Shown here piece after piece: positions 13,546 to 26,092 of a DNA stretch of 64,000 nucleotides (position 1 is its first letter; every line of letters starts with the position of its first letter). Source of the DNA: Dama dama (taxonomy: Eukaryota > Chordata > Mammalia > Artiodactyla > Cervidae); assembly GCF_033118175.1 (NCBI RefSeq), contig NC_083701.1:68099001-68163000 (forward strand), in the 5' to 3' direction. The notes below the pieces were generated by a model. The model had not been told where the DNA came from and did no database searches. It saw nothing but the letters and a program-made list of their open reading frames with translations. The translations under genes were made by a program, and so were the position numbers.

Positions 13546-13885
13546 CATCAACCATATATTTTTAAACACTATTTTGATTTTTAAAAACCTATGCTATAAA
13601 TACATTTCAAAAAGAAAAGAAAAGAGATCAGTTCAATATGTCAAAATGTCATTTGATAACATTCAAAACCCAATGCAAGCTAAAAATGTCTTGGTAAAAT
13701 GAAAAAGGCTATTTACTAGATATAGCATAAAAGTATAGCATATAGTATATATGTATATGTAGTAAATATAGTGCATCAAACTACCAGGTAAGATCACCCT
13801 TAATGAACACTGGAGTTGTTTCCTGTGAAATAAGGAATAAAAAGGAGTTGTTCATGATCACTCCTCTTATGTAACTTTAACTTAA

Positions 13886-15064
13886 TAAAAGCAAAAATAA
13901 ACAAAAGGGACCTAATGAAACTTAAAAGCTTTTGCACAACAAAGGAAACTATAAGCAAGGTGAAAAGACAGCCTTCAGAATGGGAGAAAATAATAGCATT
14001 GAAGAAACAGACAAAGGATTAATCTCAAAAATATACAAGCAACACCTGCAGCTCAATTCCAGAAAAATAAATGACCCAATCAAAAAATGGGCCAAAGAAC
14101 TAAACAGACATTTCTCCAAAGAAGACATACAGATGGCTAACAAACACATGAAAAGATGTTCAACATCACTCATTATCAGAGAAATGCAAATCAAAACCTC
14201 AATGAGGTACCATTACACACCAGTCAGAATGGCTGCTATCCAAAAGTCTACAAGCAATAAATGCTGGAGAGGGTGTAGAGAAAAGGGAACCCTCTTACAC
14301 TGTTGGTGGGAATGCAAACTAGTACAGCCACTATGGAGAACAGTGTGGAGATTTCTTAAAAAACTGGAAATAGAACTACCATATGACCCAGCAATCCCAC
14401 TCCTGGGCATACACACCGAGGAAACCAGATCTGAAAGAGACATGTGCACCCCAATGTTCATCACAGCACTGTTTATAATAGTCAGGACATGGAAGCAACC
14501 TAGATGCCCATCAGCAGACGAATGGATAAGGAAGCTGTGGTACATATACACTATGGAATATTACTCAGTCGTTAAAAAGAATTCATTTGAATCAGTTCTA
14601 ACAAGATGGATGAAACTGGAGCCTATTATACAGAGTGAAGTAAGCCAGAAAGAAAAACACCAATACAGTATACTAACGCATATATATGGAATTTAAAAAG
14701 ATGGTAACAATAACCCTACATGCAAAACAGAAAAAGAGACACAGATGTACAGAACAGACTTTTGGACTCTGTGGGAGAAGGCGAGGGTGGGATGTTCTGA
14801 GAGAACAGCATTGAAACAAGTATACTATCAAGGGTGAAACAGATCACCAGCCCAGGTTGGATGCATGAGACAAGTGCTCAGGGCTGGTGCACTGGGAAGA
14901 CCCAGAGGGATGGGATGGGGAGAGAGGCAGGAGGGGGGATCGGGATGGGGAACACATGTAAATCCATGGCTGATTCATGTCAATGTATGGCAAAAACTAC
15001 TACAATATTATAAAGTAATTAGCCTCCAACTAATAAAAAAAATTTTTAAAGAATGAAAAAAAAT
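13886..15064 (+). mobile_element. Ruminant L1 3' end with partial ORF2
   Basis: Encodes the last about 250 residues of L1 ORF2 (KWAKELNRHFSKEDIQMANK, CWWECKLVQPLWRTVWRFLK, LPYDPAIPLLGIHTEE, WIRKLWYIYTMEYYSVVKKN), with stop at about 14696. It continues through a GC-richer ruminant L1 3'UTR to an A-rich tail at about 15020-15064. No endonuclease or complete RT, so it is dead. Confidence 0.9.
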
Positions 15065-15264
15065 GTAATAAGAAAGGAAAGTATGTTGAAATAAGATAAG
15101 AAAGGCAGAGTCAGATAAATCATTGTTTTTAGATTACACCATTTTCTATCTACAAAACTCAAGTGAGTTAATTTAAGCTATTCTAATTCATAACGAGTTA
15201 GTGAAGAATTAAGAGAAAGAAGAGAGGAGAATGATTGGGAAAGTGAAAAAGAAAAGGAAATGGC

Positions 15265-15282
15265 AAAAAAAAAAAAAAAAAA
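15265..15282 (+). repeat. A18 homopolymer
   Basis: Isolated A-run in A-rich DNA; not attached to a recognisable SINE. Confidence 0.9.
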
Positions 15283-15926
15283 GCAAACAAGAGAGAAACC
15301 ATTGTCTCTGCCTTGTCATAAACACCAAAGTCTAAGCACTAGCCTCACTGTTGGAAGTCTAACTCAGTAACAGAAGATGCTTTCTTTCCAGGGATTATAT
15401 ACTGAGTGCGTTTTATGAGCCAAGAATTGTTTATGTTCTTTTAGAGAGTGCTGGACAGTTTGGAGTTGTTGCGCTCAGACTCAGACACTGTGAGGATAGA
15501 CATGTCTTCATGCCGAGGCCCCAGAGTCTCCATGCACTCACTCACACACCTGGAACTTCATTTGTGTAACTGGGGGCTGAAAGAGGAATTGGGAGAGGAA
15601 GGATGAGCAGGGATTTTTTTTTTTTTTTCTGTCTCCTTGAATAGTGTTTAATCCCCGAAACTGAACTATAATATTTCTTGAGACATTTGGTGGGTTTATG
15701 GGCAAGAAGTTACGCCTGGAGGTGAAGAAACTGAGAGAAACTTCTGAGGTTCTGAGTACAGTCTGAGCTATTACAAGGCTCAGGAGACAAAGCAGCAGGA
15801 ACCGGCTAAAAGGCGATTGTCTTCTCCTTCATGGAACCCAACATTACTCTCTACCCACAGGAAGTGGGAACTTTCGGAACAAATGTAGGGCTAACCTTGA
15901 TATGAACACTGGCATTCTTGAGAGCT

Positions 15927-16130
15927 TAGACTTCCCTGTAGCTCAAATGGTGAAGAATCTGCCTACGATGCAGGAGACCAGGGTTCGATCCCTGGGTTGG
16001 GAAGATCCTCTGGAGAAGGGCATGGCAACCCATTCCAGTATTCTTGCCTGGAGAATCCCATGTACACAGGAGCCTGGCAGGCTATAGTCCATGTGGTCAC
16101 AGTCACACAACTGAGTGACTAACACACATT
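15927..16130 (+). repeat. Bov-tA SINE
   Basis: Full-length sense copy from 'cttccctgtagctcaaatg' to 'gagtgactaacacaca'. Direct repeats 'cattcttgagagc' at 15912-15924 and 16128-16140 are its target duplication. Confidence 0.92.
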
Positions 16131-16309
16131 CTTGAGAGCAAGAGGGGCTTACACCCAAGTGACCTTCAGGAGCTGCAGACTTGGATAACTGGGAGCTAGA
16201 GAAGAAAAGTGGCAAGACAGTGAATGGTCACCCCTGGAGACAATCTGATTTGGAAACTCACACTAGTCCTGCCCTTTTGGACTGCCAGATACTAACGTGA
16301 TACACTTCA

Positions 16310-17700
16310 AGGACACCAATTTCTAGTACTTCAGGGCATAGGAAACTGACTCACTGGTTTTAAAATTCATATGGCAACACAAAAGCTCAAAAGGAGTGAA
16401 GGCAATCTTAAACAAAAAGACTTTTAAAAAGCCTGAAGACTTAAACCCCCACATACAAAGACTTATTATAAAGCTTTAGTGATTAAGATAGTGCGGCACT
16501 TCAATAAGGGTAGACAAAAAGACCAGTGGAGCAGAATACGAGTTACACATGAACAAAAACCTACCTTACAACAGAGGGGATACTGTCATATCCTTTTCAG
16601 AGGAGAAAGGATGATTTTTTTCATAAACAGTGCTGGGTCAATTGGTTATATAATGGAGGAAAATGTATCTTGACCCCTACCTCACATCAGAAACAAAAAT
16701 GAATTTCAGATGAATCACAGGCCTAAATGTAAAAGGTAAAAATAATAAATCTTTGAGAAGATAACATAGAAAATCTCAAGACCTTAGAACAGGCAATGAT
16801 TTCATAAATAAGATACAAAGGATGCTCATCATAAAAGAAAAAACTGAAATATTGTACAATGTTAAAATTAAGAGCTTCTGTTCACCAAAAGACATCATTA
16901 ACAGAGTGAAAGTATTCATAGGATACTATTAAAACTATTAATACTTCACAGAGTATTAATGATACTCTGAAAAGTATCTTTACAGGTAGGACAGATATTT
17001 GCACAGAGTAGGGCAGGATATTTGCAATACATATATCCAACAAAGTCTTATACCAAATACATAAAGAATCATACAAATCAATACAAAAACCCACAGATGA
17101 CTCAATTAAAAAGTGTGCAAAAATTCTAGGCTATTTCACAAAAGAGAATATCCAAATAGTCAATAAACATATGAGAAAATGTTAGATTTCCTTAGCCATG
17201 AAGGAAATGTTTTTTTTTGAAATGTACTTTAAAACCACTAAGAGATACTGCTATACCTCCATCAGAATGGCAAAAAAGAAAGTAAGAATACCAAATATTG
17301 GAAAAAATACAGAGCAACCAGAACTCTCATAGACTACTGCATATACAAATTGGTTCCAATCACCTTAGAAAACTATTTAGTAGTATCTACTGAAACTAAA
17401 CATATGCATAGCCTGTGACCCTCTAGCTTCACTCTTGAGTGTATATATGAATATATAAATATATATGTGTGTATATATATACTCAACAGAAACACAAGCA
17501 TATGTTCATCAAAATACATGTACTAGGATTTTTAGAATTTTCATAAACCACACTACTTTTAGGAGCCCAAACCAGAAAGTTACTATCTAAATATCCACTA
17601 ACCAGGAATGGGTAATAAATGGCAGAGTATTTGCACAAAGGAATATTATATGGCAATGAATATGAATGGTCCAGAACTAGTCACAGCCATATGGAAGAGC
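16310..17700 (+). mobile_element. Old L1 ORF2 remnant
   Basis: Plus-sense order matches L1 ORF2: 'attcatatggcaacacaaaa', 'cagtgctgggtcaattggtt', 'gaatttcagatgaatcacag', 'atactgctatacctccatca'. Riddled with stops. Confidence 0.75.
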
Positions 17701-17711
17701 TACTATTAAGT

Positions 17712-17805
17712 CCACTATACAGAATAATTGAGGCTCGAAGAAATTAAATAACTGGCACAGGGTCACATAGACCATATGTGGTAGAACGTAGACTGGGATT
17801 GAAAT
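17712..17805 (-). repeat. MIR fragment
   Basis: Antisense core 'actggcacagggtcacatag' and 'tagactgggattgaaatg'. Confidence 0.55.
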
Positions 17806-18501
17806 GTTGAAATCCAAGGTCATGTGAAAGATTACTCTAGCCTTTCTTGAGGTTCATTTGATCCCTCCCAATAACCTTCATTACTCTATGCTTTTTTCTC
17901 TATCTGTCTCTTCTACCTGGAACACCCTTACCTCTCTACTCTACCAAGAAAATTTCTGCTCAGTTTTCAAGGACCAGCTTAAGGTCGTTTCCTCCCGTGA
18001 AGTGTTCCCTTATTCCTCAGCCTCCTTCCTCATCTCCAGCTGTTAACAACAGAGATCCCAAAGGACCATAGCAGGTACTGTAAACGAGGGAGGCAGCGGA
18101 TTACGATAGGGAGTCATGAGGACTGTGACAAAATGTAGTGGGCAAACACCATCTCAAAGTAAGAGCAACTACTCCATTCCAACTGATTGCTGCAAGTCAG
18201 AAATACAGTATCCTGAAGGCAAAAGTCTAGGTTTTTCTATGAATCTTTCTTATAAATATTGCTTTTTAAAATTAAAACCAGACACAAATTAAAAAACAAA
18301 CAACTGTATCAGGCAAACGCAGCATGTCCAAGGACCAGATTTAGCTTATGGATCCCAATTGCAACCTCTGTTTAAATTGGCAGGGTCAAACAAACTCCAA
18401 CAGATTAAAAACTGACTTCTTTCCTGGGGTTTTTCCTTCCTTCTGCTGGAGATACTCTTCAGATATAGCAGATGAGAGTTGCCTACTAAAGTTCCAAGCC
18501 T

Positions 18502-18712
18502 CTCCCTGGTAGCTCAGATGGCAAAGAATCTGCCTGCAATGCAGGAGACCCGGGTTTGATTCCCAGGGTTGGGAAGATCTCCTGGAGGAGGGCATGGCAA
18601 CCCACTCCTGTGTTCTCACCCAGAGAATCCCATGGACAAAGGAGCCTGGCTGGCTATAGTCCATGGGGTCGCAAAGAGTCTGACAACTGAGTGACTAACA
18701 CTTCACTTTCAC
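18502..18712 (+). repeat. Bov-tA SINE
   Basis: Full-length sense copy from 'ctctccctggtagctcag' to 'gagtgactaacacttcac'. Confidence 0.92.
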
Positions 18713-19337
18713 ATGACCTCCCCCCAAAAAAAACCTTTGAGGAAGGGATGGAAGAAATGCTTTGGGTCCCCTTCAAGCCCACCACCACTCTTCAATAGCC
18801 TATGATGTACTCACTCAGAAACTATTCCTCATTAGTGGGTGGTTTCTCCAGGAAGCACGAGAGAAAAAATGAGGCGGCATTTGAAATAGAATGAAATCTG
18901 CCACATTGGGGCAGTATAACCACATCGTGCCAGCAATCCCTAGCCAGCTGGGCTGCCCCGGTCCCAGCCCCCCATCCCTGAGGAGCAGCCCCACGCAGGG
19001 AATGAAACCCACAAGGAGGGAGAGGCTGACAGACAGCCAAGCATCTGTTTGGGACATTATCTCTGGTTTAGAGCGAAAATTGAACTGGAAAATACCTAGA
19101 TCCATGTTTTGTGGAAGAATCAAGAGGGAAGTTCAGCAACAGAAGAAAATGCATTATCTGGGCTCTTATTGGTGTTTTTCCCTTGGGGGTTTCAAAATGA
19201 GGAGTTTACCTCTATGAGTTAGCCAGGTAAACAACTTGTCACAGATCTGATGTGCCTTAGAGGCAATCTAAGGGAAAAAATGCTTTTATTAGCACCAAAC
19301 ATCCAATTTCTTTTTTCTATTCAATAGATGGGCAGGG

Positions 19338-19545
19338 GCGCTTCCCTGGTGGTTCAGTGGTAAAGAGTCTGCCTTCCAATGCAGAGATGCAGGTTCAATC
19401 CCTGGGTCAGGAAGATCACCTGGAAGAGGAAATGGCAACCCACTCTAGTATTCTTGTCTGGGAAATCCTTTGGACAGAGGAGCCTGGTGGGCTACAGTCC
19501 AAGGAGCCGCAGAAAAGTCGCACATGACTCAGCAACTGAACTATA
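19338..19545 (+). repeat. Bov-tA SINE
   Basis: Full-length sense copy from 'gcgcttccctggtggttcag' to 'tgactcagcaactgaac'. Confidence 0.92.
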
Positions 19546-20404
19546 AAAATTCAAGAGAACTGAATAAAAAAGACCCAAGCTTACAAAAAGGTCATTTCCA
19601 AGTGTACTGTTCCTTTAATTTTTTGGAAGTTACAATGCATTTTTGTACAGAACCAAAGCAAAGTCTGAGAATTAACTTCTCATGAACAAGTCAGAAGAAA
19701 TAGTTAAGCCCGTAATGAAATGAAAATATGACTTTTGCATTGAAGAATAGAAAATAACTCTGTACTGAGAAAGAATGACTAACACACTGAATAATTCAGT
19801 CATCATTTATTACATATCGCTTTGTGCAAGATGCAGGGGATCTGAGTCTGATGTTTGGAGGACCAGCGGAAGCCTTTGAGGGCAGGGAAATTGCAGTGCG
19901 GGCAACAGTAGCTGATGAAAGTGGACGAAGGAGGAAGAGGCGGTGAGAGAGGGAAGTCACGAAGGGTTGTTCTTTCTAGGACCTGACTGGGGGCAAAGAA
20001 GAAGGTCATCATGATAACTGGAGAAAGATTCAGGAGCAAAGGGTCAGAGCTCTCTGAGTATGCTTTTAGGCTGCTGAAAACAAGCCAAGACAGAGGGGAA
20101 GCAAAGACACAGGTTAAAGGAGGTATAATCAACAGACATATATTCTTGGGACAAAAGATTACTAGTTGTCTGGCTCTCCAATCTCTGCCTACCTAGTAAG
20201 AGAACCCTGATTGTATCCAGGGTACTGATGTACTTAGCCTAAGGCCACATTCTCCAGCCTGTCTTGCAGCCGGATGTAGCTCAGTGACTAAATTCTGGCC
20301 CAAGAGATACAAGTAGAGATTTTCGGTGGAACATTTAGGGAGACTGCTGACTCAGCTGGGAGAAAGCCCTTCTGTCCCTTCTGCTATTGAAACCTATAAA
20401 TGTT

Positions 20405-20580
20405 AAAAACGGGAGACCTGGGTTCGGTCCCTGGGTTGGGAAGATCCCCTGGAGGAGGGCATGGCAACCCACTCCAGTATTCTTGCCTGGAGAATCCCCA
20501 GGGGCAGAGGAGTCTGGCGGGCTACAGTCCATTTGGTCGCAAAGAGTTGGACAAGACTGAGCGAGTAAGCACAGCACAGT
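20405..20580 (+). repeat. Bov-tA SINE, head-truncated
   Basis: Sense copy starting at the B-box region ('gggttcggtccctgggtt') and ending 'gactgagcgagtaagcac'. Confidence 0.9.
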
Positions 20581-21914
20581 CAGCTTTATTTCTAAGTTTT
20601 GGATAACTTTCCTGAACACCTGCTATCTGGAACGTGGATGCAGGGGCTGGAGCAGCCCTAGGGATGGAAGCTGCGAACTATTCATAGAAAGGCAGGGCAG
20701 AAAGGAGGCCTGGGTCCTTGATGAACCATCAAAACAGCCCTGCACTACTTACTCTCGGGCTTCTTTTATGAGAGAGAGGGGAGAGAAACTTCTCTATTAA
20801 GCCATTGTTATTTTGGATTTCTCTGATGTGCACTCAAGTTTAATCTTCTAATGGAGCAGGAGGCAGATAGAATGAGAAATCATTACTAAAGCATGCTGGA
20901 AATCCAGTGGACCACTGCACTCAGTGAAGGTGCCTAAAGGCAGGGATTCTGGCAGGGAAGCCTCTTAGTGAAACCACCAATGGAGATATGGAGGACATAG
21001 AACTTTCCAGAACACATACAGAGAATGAAATGGCGTGTCATACGAGTGGGTAGTGGTGGCTTAACTACATCTGGAAGAGGAAACGGGAAAACCAAGGACT
21101 AGAGGGGAACTGATAAAGTTATCCCTGAAAACTAGGGTGGGGACAGCATATGGGGAGATAGAATGCCAATAGTTTGTTCAAGGTTCCAAAAAAGCTTACT
21201 TAAGTAGTTTTCTCAAAGCAATCCCTCTCTGGAATTTCACGCTATACATTACCATGTACTCTGTGTAGCCTTATACAGTATTCATGCCTTATACCTGTAT
21301 ATTCCTGTCTGCTTGATATACTCACACCTACATATTACTTTCCAGGACTATATTCTCAAAGCCACATTTGATCTGTTGTTGTGGGTAATTTAAGAAAACT
21401 TCTAGGGTAATTTTGACTGTGTGTGACTTTTGTCCTTGTGTAGACTTAAGAACCTAATCTCCACCTTAAGATGTGATTCCACCTAGAAATGCTGAAGGCA
21501 AATCTGATTAACAAGACTGGTGGAGAGGTGAGACTTAAACCAAGAGAGAAGGAGGGAGGTGTAGAAACAGATCAAGTTGTTGGTTAGGGAGTAGGAAATG
21601 AGGCAAGTTCTCACTTGACCACCTCAATGTCCTCGGTATGAGACAAGCCATCTGCTGAGAGCCAATGGGGACAGAAAGAGGAGGACTTTTGGGAGCTTGG
21701 GGAAGTGATGGAGTTTTGAAATAGCTGTTCTGGGGAATGGGCTTGGGAACCAACCAAGGACTTGCAAGAGGATTAAAAAAGGGAAACTCTAGAGTCTCGG
21801 TCGTGATTTGGATCCCGATGGGCACGCTCTTCCTCTCTGTTTCCAGTCCCTGCTGGGGGAATTGGGGAATAGGGAGGAAAAAGATCAAGCAGTTATGCAT
21901 TAAGCCTGTTCAGA
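20581..21914. other. Intergenic, nothing recognised
   Basis: No repeat or gene identified between the Bov-tA and the inverted-end BovB. Confidence 0.5.
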
Positions 21915-23085
21915 ATTCAGTTCAGTCGCTCAGTCGTGTCCGACTCTTTGCGACCCCATGAGTCGCAACACGCCAGGCCTCCCTGTCCATCACAAACCCC
22001 CGGAGTTTACTCAAACTCATGTCCATTGAGTCAGTGATGCCATCCAACCATCTCATCCTCTGTCGTCCCCTTCTCCTCCTGCCCTCAATCCCTCCCAGAA
22101 TCAGGGTCTTTTCCAGTGAGTCAACTCTTTGCATGAGGTGGCCAAAGTATTGGAGTTTCAGCTTCAGCATCAGTCCTTCCAGTGAACACCCAGGACTGAT
22201 CTCCATCAGGATGGACTGGTTAGATCTCCTTGCAGTCCAAGGGACTCTCAAGAGTTTTCTCCAACACCATGGTTCAAAAGCATCAATTTTTCAGTGCTCA
22301 GCTTTCTTCACAGTCCAACTCTCACATCCATACATGACCATTGGAAAAACCATAGCCTTGACCAGATGGACCTTTGTTGGCAGAGTAATGTCTCTGCTTT
22401 TTAATATGCTATCTAGGTTGGTCATAACTTTCCTTACAAGAAGTAAGCATCTTTTAATTTCATGGCTGCAGTCACCATCTGCAGTGATTTGGGAGCCCAA
22501 AAAAATAAAGTCTGACACTGTTTCCACTGTCTCCCCATCTCTTTCCCATGAGGTGATGGGACCAGATGACATGATCTTAGTTTTCTGAATGTTAAGCTTT
22601 AAGCCAACTTTTTCACTCTCCTCTTTCACTTTTATCAAGAAGCTTTTTAGTTCCTCTTCACTTTCTGCCATAAGGGTGGTGTCATCTGCATATCTGAGGT
22701 TATTGATATTTCTTCCGGCAATCTTGATTCCAGCTTGTGCTTCTTCCAGCCCAGCATTTCTCATGATGTACTCTGCATATAAGTTAAATAAGCAGGGTGA
22801 CAATATACAGCCTTAACATACTCCTTTTCCTATTTGGAACCAGTCTGTTGTTCCATGTCCAGTTCCATTTGCTTCCTGACCTGCATACAGGTTTCTCAAG
22901 AGGCAGGTCAGGTGGTCTGGTATTCCCATCTCTTTCAGAATTTTCCACAGTTTATCACCGACTTGATGGACATGGGTTTGAGTAAACTCTGGGAATTGGT
23001 GATGGACAGGGAGGCATGGCGTGCTGCAATTCATGGGGTCGCAAAGAGTTGAACACAACTGAGCGACTGAACTGAACTGAACTGA
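21915..23085 (-). mobile_element. BovB fragment with an inverted 3' end at its far side
   Basis: 21915-22953 is antisense BovB: 3' terminal region, then RT C-terminal sequence reading on the minus strand (IMRNAGLEEAQAGIKIAGR, NNLRYADDTTLMAESEEELK with the YADD catalytic box). At about 22953 the orientation flips. 22954-23085 is the last 130 bp of BovB in the plus sense, ending in the ACTGA-repeat tail. The two ends are therefore inverted repeats of each other. The 170-residue RT reading frame at 22803-22291 is still open but is only part of the enzyme. Confidence 0.85.
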
Positions 23086-24725
23086 TTCTCACCAGAAAAG
23101 GGTGGTAGAAGCAGTTTGCACTCATGGGGGGCCAAACGATAGTATACACTTACAGTTAGTTTCTCTCTAGCTTTTCGGTTAACTCATGTCATTTGTCGTA
23201 AGATAGTCCCAAGGGCTCCAGGCTATCTGGAAATTCTGTAAAATATTTCACTGGTCTACCATACTGATGACATTATGTTCATTGAACTAATGAGAAAGAT
23301 GTGGCAAGTATGTTGGAGGCCTTAGTAAATGTGTTAGACTTATTTTAGAATTAAATTCTGTTCCTGATCAATAGTAGGCATTTAATAACTATTGAATGAT
23401 TGACCGAATACAAGCAACTGAGTGGCCTGTAGCTGTCTGCATGCTGCAGAAGCCATTGTTTAGAAGAAAGATTTGTCATGAAAAGATCCCCGCAAATAGC
23501 AAGGAATTCACCTGTACCCCACCTGTGAAGACCAGGAGAGCTTACATGCCTGTTGCCGCTGTTTCTTCCTGCTTTTGAAGGCATAACTTTCTTTTTCTTT
23601 AAGAAAAAAAAAAAAAAATCCTTTGAGGTTAAAGCTATAGTACCGTAGGGTACGGCACTGGCATAAAATCATACATATAGACCCATGAAACAGAAATAAA
23701 AACATGCATATATGGTCAGCTGATCTTCAGGAAGGGTGCCAAGAACACCCTTGAAAGGACAGTCTTTCAACAATGAATTGGTGTGTGGAAAATTAGATAT
23801 CTACATGTAGAAGAATGAAGTTGGTCTCATACCCACCCCACCCCATTTTTGCCTTTATCTCTCTAGCCCACTTCTTCTCTGATCTCCGGTCAGAAGAGCA
23901 ACCTGTCTATGACCTCACGTACCTCACAGTGTATCTAGGCTGTCATATATCACTGCCCACAGCTTTGCTGGTGCTGGTTTAGCCAAAAAAGGGTTCTAAC
24001 TCCAGAGTGAGCTGGACCATAAAATTCCCAGGAGGTAAGTAACCATGAACAATGGATTCTTTTTGGCTTCCAAAGTTCTCCTTTCTTTTTCTCTGGCTCC
24101 CAACCTGACTTGAACTATGCTTTCCCTCTCTGCTAAAATCCCAGATTCAAATACCAAAGACCCAATTCTGGAATAGTGGCAGGAACAACCTCTCAGACCC
24201 GCTCTTCAATGAAACAGTCATAACTGCTGACAGTTACTTTTAAAAACTTAACCATTTGAAGTCTGTACAGATTGTCCTAGGGGCATACAGCCAATGAAGC
24301 AACGTTTATTCAAGAAAACCTACTAAATCTCAGTAAGAACTGTGAGAATCTATGGCATTTGAGCTATGAACTGCTCCCCGCCTCTCCCTGCCCCCAGAGA
24401 AAAGTAGGATGTATTCTTCTGCCATAATTTGTAGGTTATGAAGAAGCTGGCACATAACTGGTCTTGGGTCACAGAGAAAGTACTTGAAACAGTCAAAGAG
24501 AATGACTCTATTTTCTGCAATTTCACATGCTCACAAAAGGGCAAAAAGATAGCCTCATGATCCTGCTTGGAGAATTCTTACACGGTCACAGCTCAAGTGG
24601 TCTAGTCTCAGAATGGACACTAATTTGAAGAAACACAGCTCAAACAGGCATTTCAGCTTTACTCACCTCTCTAAAAATTTTAAAAAATCTAAGTCATAAT
24701 TCATGATTAATCTTTAAACCCTTTT
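23086..24725. other. Intergenic, nothing recognised
   Basis: An A-run at 23604-23618 is the only low-complexity feature; no gene. Confidence 0.5.
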
Positions 24726-24920
24726 TAACTCCCTGGTGGCTCAGCTGGTAAAGAATCCTCCTGCAATGCTGGAGACCTCGGTTCAATCCCTGGGTTGGAA
24801 AGATCCCCTGGAGAAGGGAAAGGCTACCCACTCCAGTATCCTGGCCTGGAGAATCCCACGGACTGTAAAGTCCATGGGGTTGCAAAGAGTCAGACTTGAC
24901 TGAGCCACTTTCACTTTCAC
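24726..24920 (+). repeat. Bov-tA SINE
   Basis: Full-length sense copy from 'ctccctggtggctcagctgg' to 'gactgagccactttcac'. It forms an inverted pair with the Bov-A cluster next to it. Confidence 0.9.
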
Positions 24921-24939
24921 TCACTTTCAACTCTTCTTT

Positions 24940-25353
24940 GAAAGTGAAAGTGAAGTTGCTGAGTCATGTCTGACTCTTTGAGACCCCATGGACTGTAGCC
25001 TATCAGGCTCCTCCCTCCATGGGATTCTCCAGGCAAGAGAACTGGAGTGGGTTGCCATTTCCTTCTCCAGCTCTTCTCTGCTAAGTCACTTCAGTCGTGT
25101 CCGACTCTGTGCGACCCCATAGACGGCAGCCCACCAGGCTGCCCCGTCCTTGGGATTCTCCAGGCAAGAACACTGGAGTGGGTTGCCATTTCCTTCACCA
25201 ATGCATGAAAGTGAAAAATGAAAGTGAAGTCGCTCAGTCGTGTCAGACTCTTTGCCACCCCGTGGACTGTAGCCTATCAGGCTCCTCCCTCCATGGGATT
25301 CTCCAGGCAAGAGTACTGGAGTGGGGTGCCATTTCCTTCTCCAGCTCTTCTCT
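24940..25353 (-). repeat. Three tandem Bov-A units
   Basis: Three antisense Bov-A bodies lie in a row: 24940-25082, 25083-25213 and 25214-25353. Units 1 and 3 share their flanks ('gaaagtgaagt' at 24946 and 25220; 'ccttctccagctcttctct' at 25061 and 25335), a constant offset of 274 bp. That shows a local tandem duplication rather than three independent insertions. Confidence 0.85.
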
Positions 25354-25470
25354 AGAACCTACTAAATCCTCAGGCCTCACAGTCTCCTCCATAACCTCCC
25401 TCTGCCCTCCTCTCCAGTGGGTCTGCTAGAGTCTTTCCACCTCTTTTTTCCCTTCCTCCTCCCCAATCTA

Positions 25471-25675
25471 GGGGCTTCCCTGGTGGCTCAGTGGTAAAGA
25501 ATCTGCCCGCAATATAGGAGATCCAGGTTCGATGCTTGGGTTGGGAAGATCCCCTGGAAGTGGAAATGGCAAACCAATCCAGTATTTTGGCCTGGAGAAT
25601 CCCATGGACAAAGAAGCCTGGCAGGCTACAGTCCATGAGGTCACAAAGAGTTGGATACAACTAAGCGATTAACAC
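25471..25675 (+). repeat. Bov-tA SINE
   Basis: Full-length sense copy from 'ggcttccctggtggctcag' to 'ctaagcgattaacac'. Confidence 0.92.
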
Positions 25676-26092
25676 ATCTCCCCCATCTATGCAGTTGGCA
25701 GAGGAGGCAAAGGAGGAAGATAACAGGACAGCTAACACCCAAGTGATTTTGCCCAGTTGCACTTCAGTCACATTAAGCTTCTGCGGTTTTAGAGTTTATC
25801 ATAGTGTTTTTGTGTATGTTGTTTAAATTTGTGTTTGTAAAAGAATTACCATGTGTTAGTGGGTGTTTTTTTGGCAAGTTATCTTCTTTCTGTGGACAAT
25901 GGCTTCTGTGTGCCTCACTAGTACCCTTCGTCTGCATGTGAGTTTGACTATCTTGGCATTATGGGTTCATTTCCCTTTCTAGGAAAAAAGCCTGCCTCTC
26001 GCCTCTCACAACTCCTCAACCCAGGTGACTGGCAGAGCAGACAGACCAGCAGCCAAGCCTACAAGCAGGCAAGGGAGTGGCTGCTTCCCGAC

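Noticed and set aside
13932..14696. 254-residue open frame with strong protein-like sequence
   Set aside because: It is the C-terminal end of L1 ORF2, followed by an L1 3'UTR; not a host gene.
15927..16130. tRNA-like box in Bov-tA copies as possible tRNA genes
   Set aside because: Part of tRNA-Glu-derived SINE heads; the flanking Bov-A body and target duplications show retroposons.
22291..22803. 170-residue reverse-transcriptase-like frame
   Set aside because: Fragment of BovB RT (YADD box visible) without the rest of the element; not a domesticated gene on this evidence.
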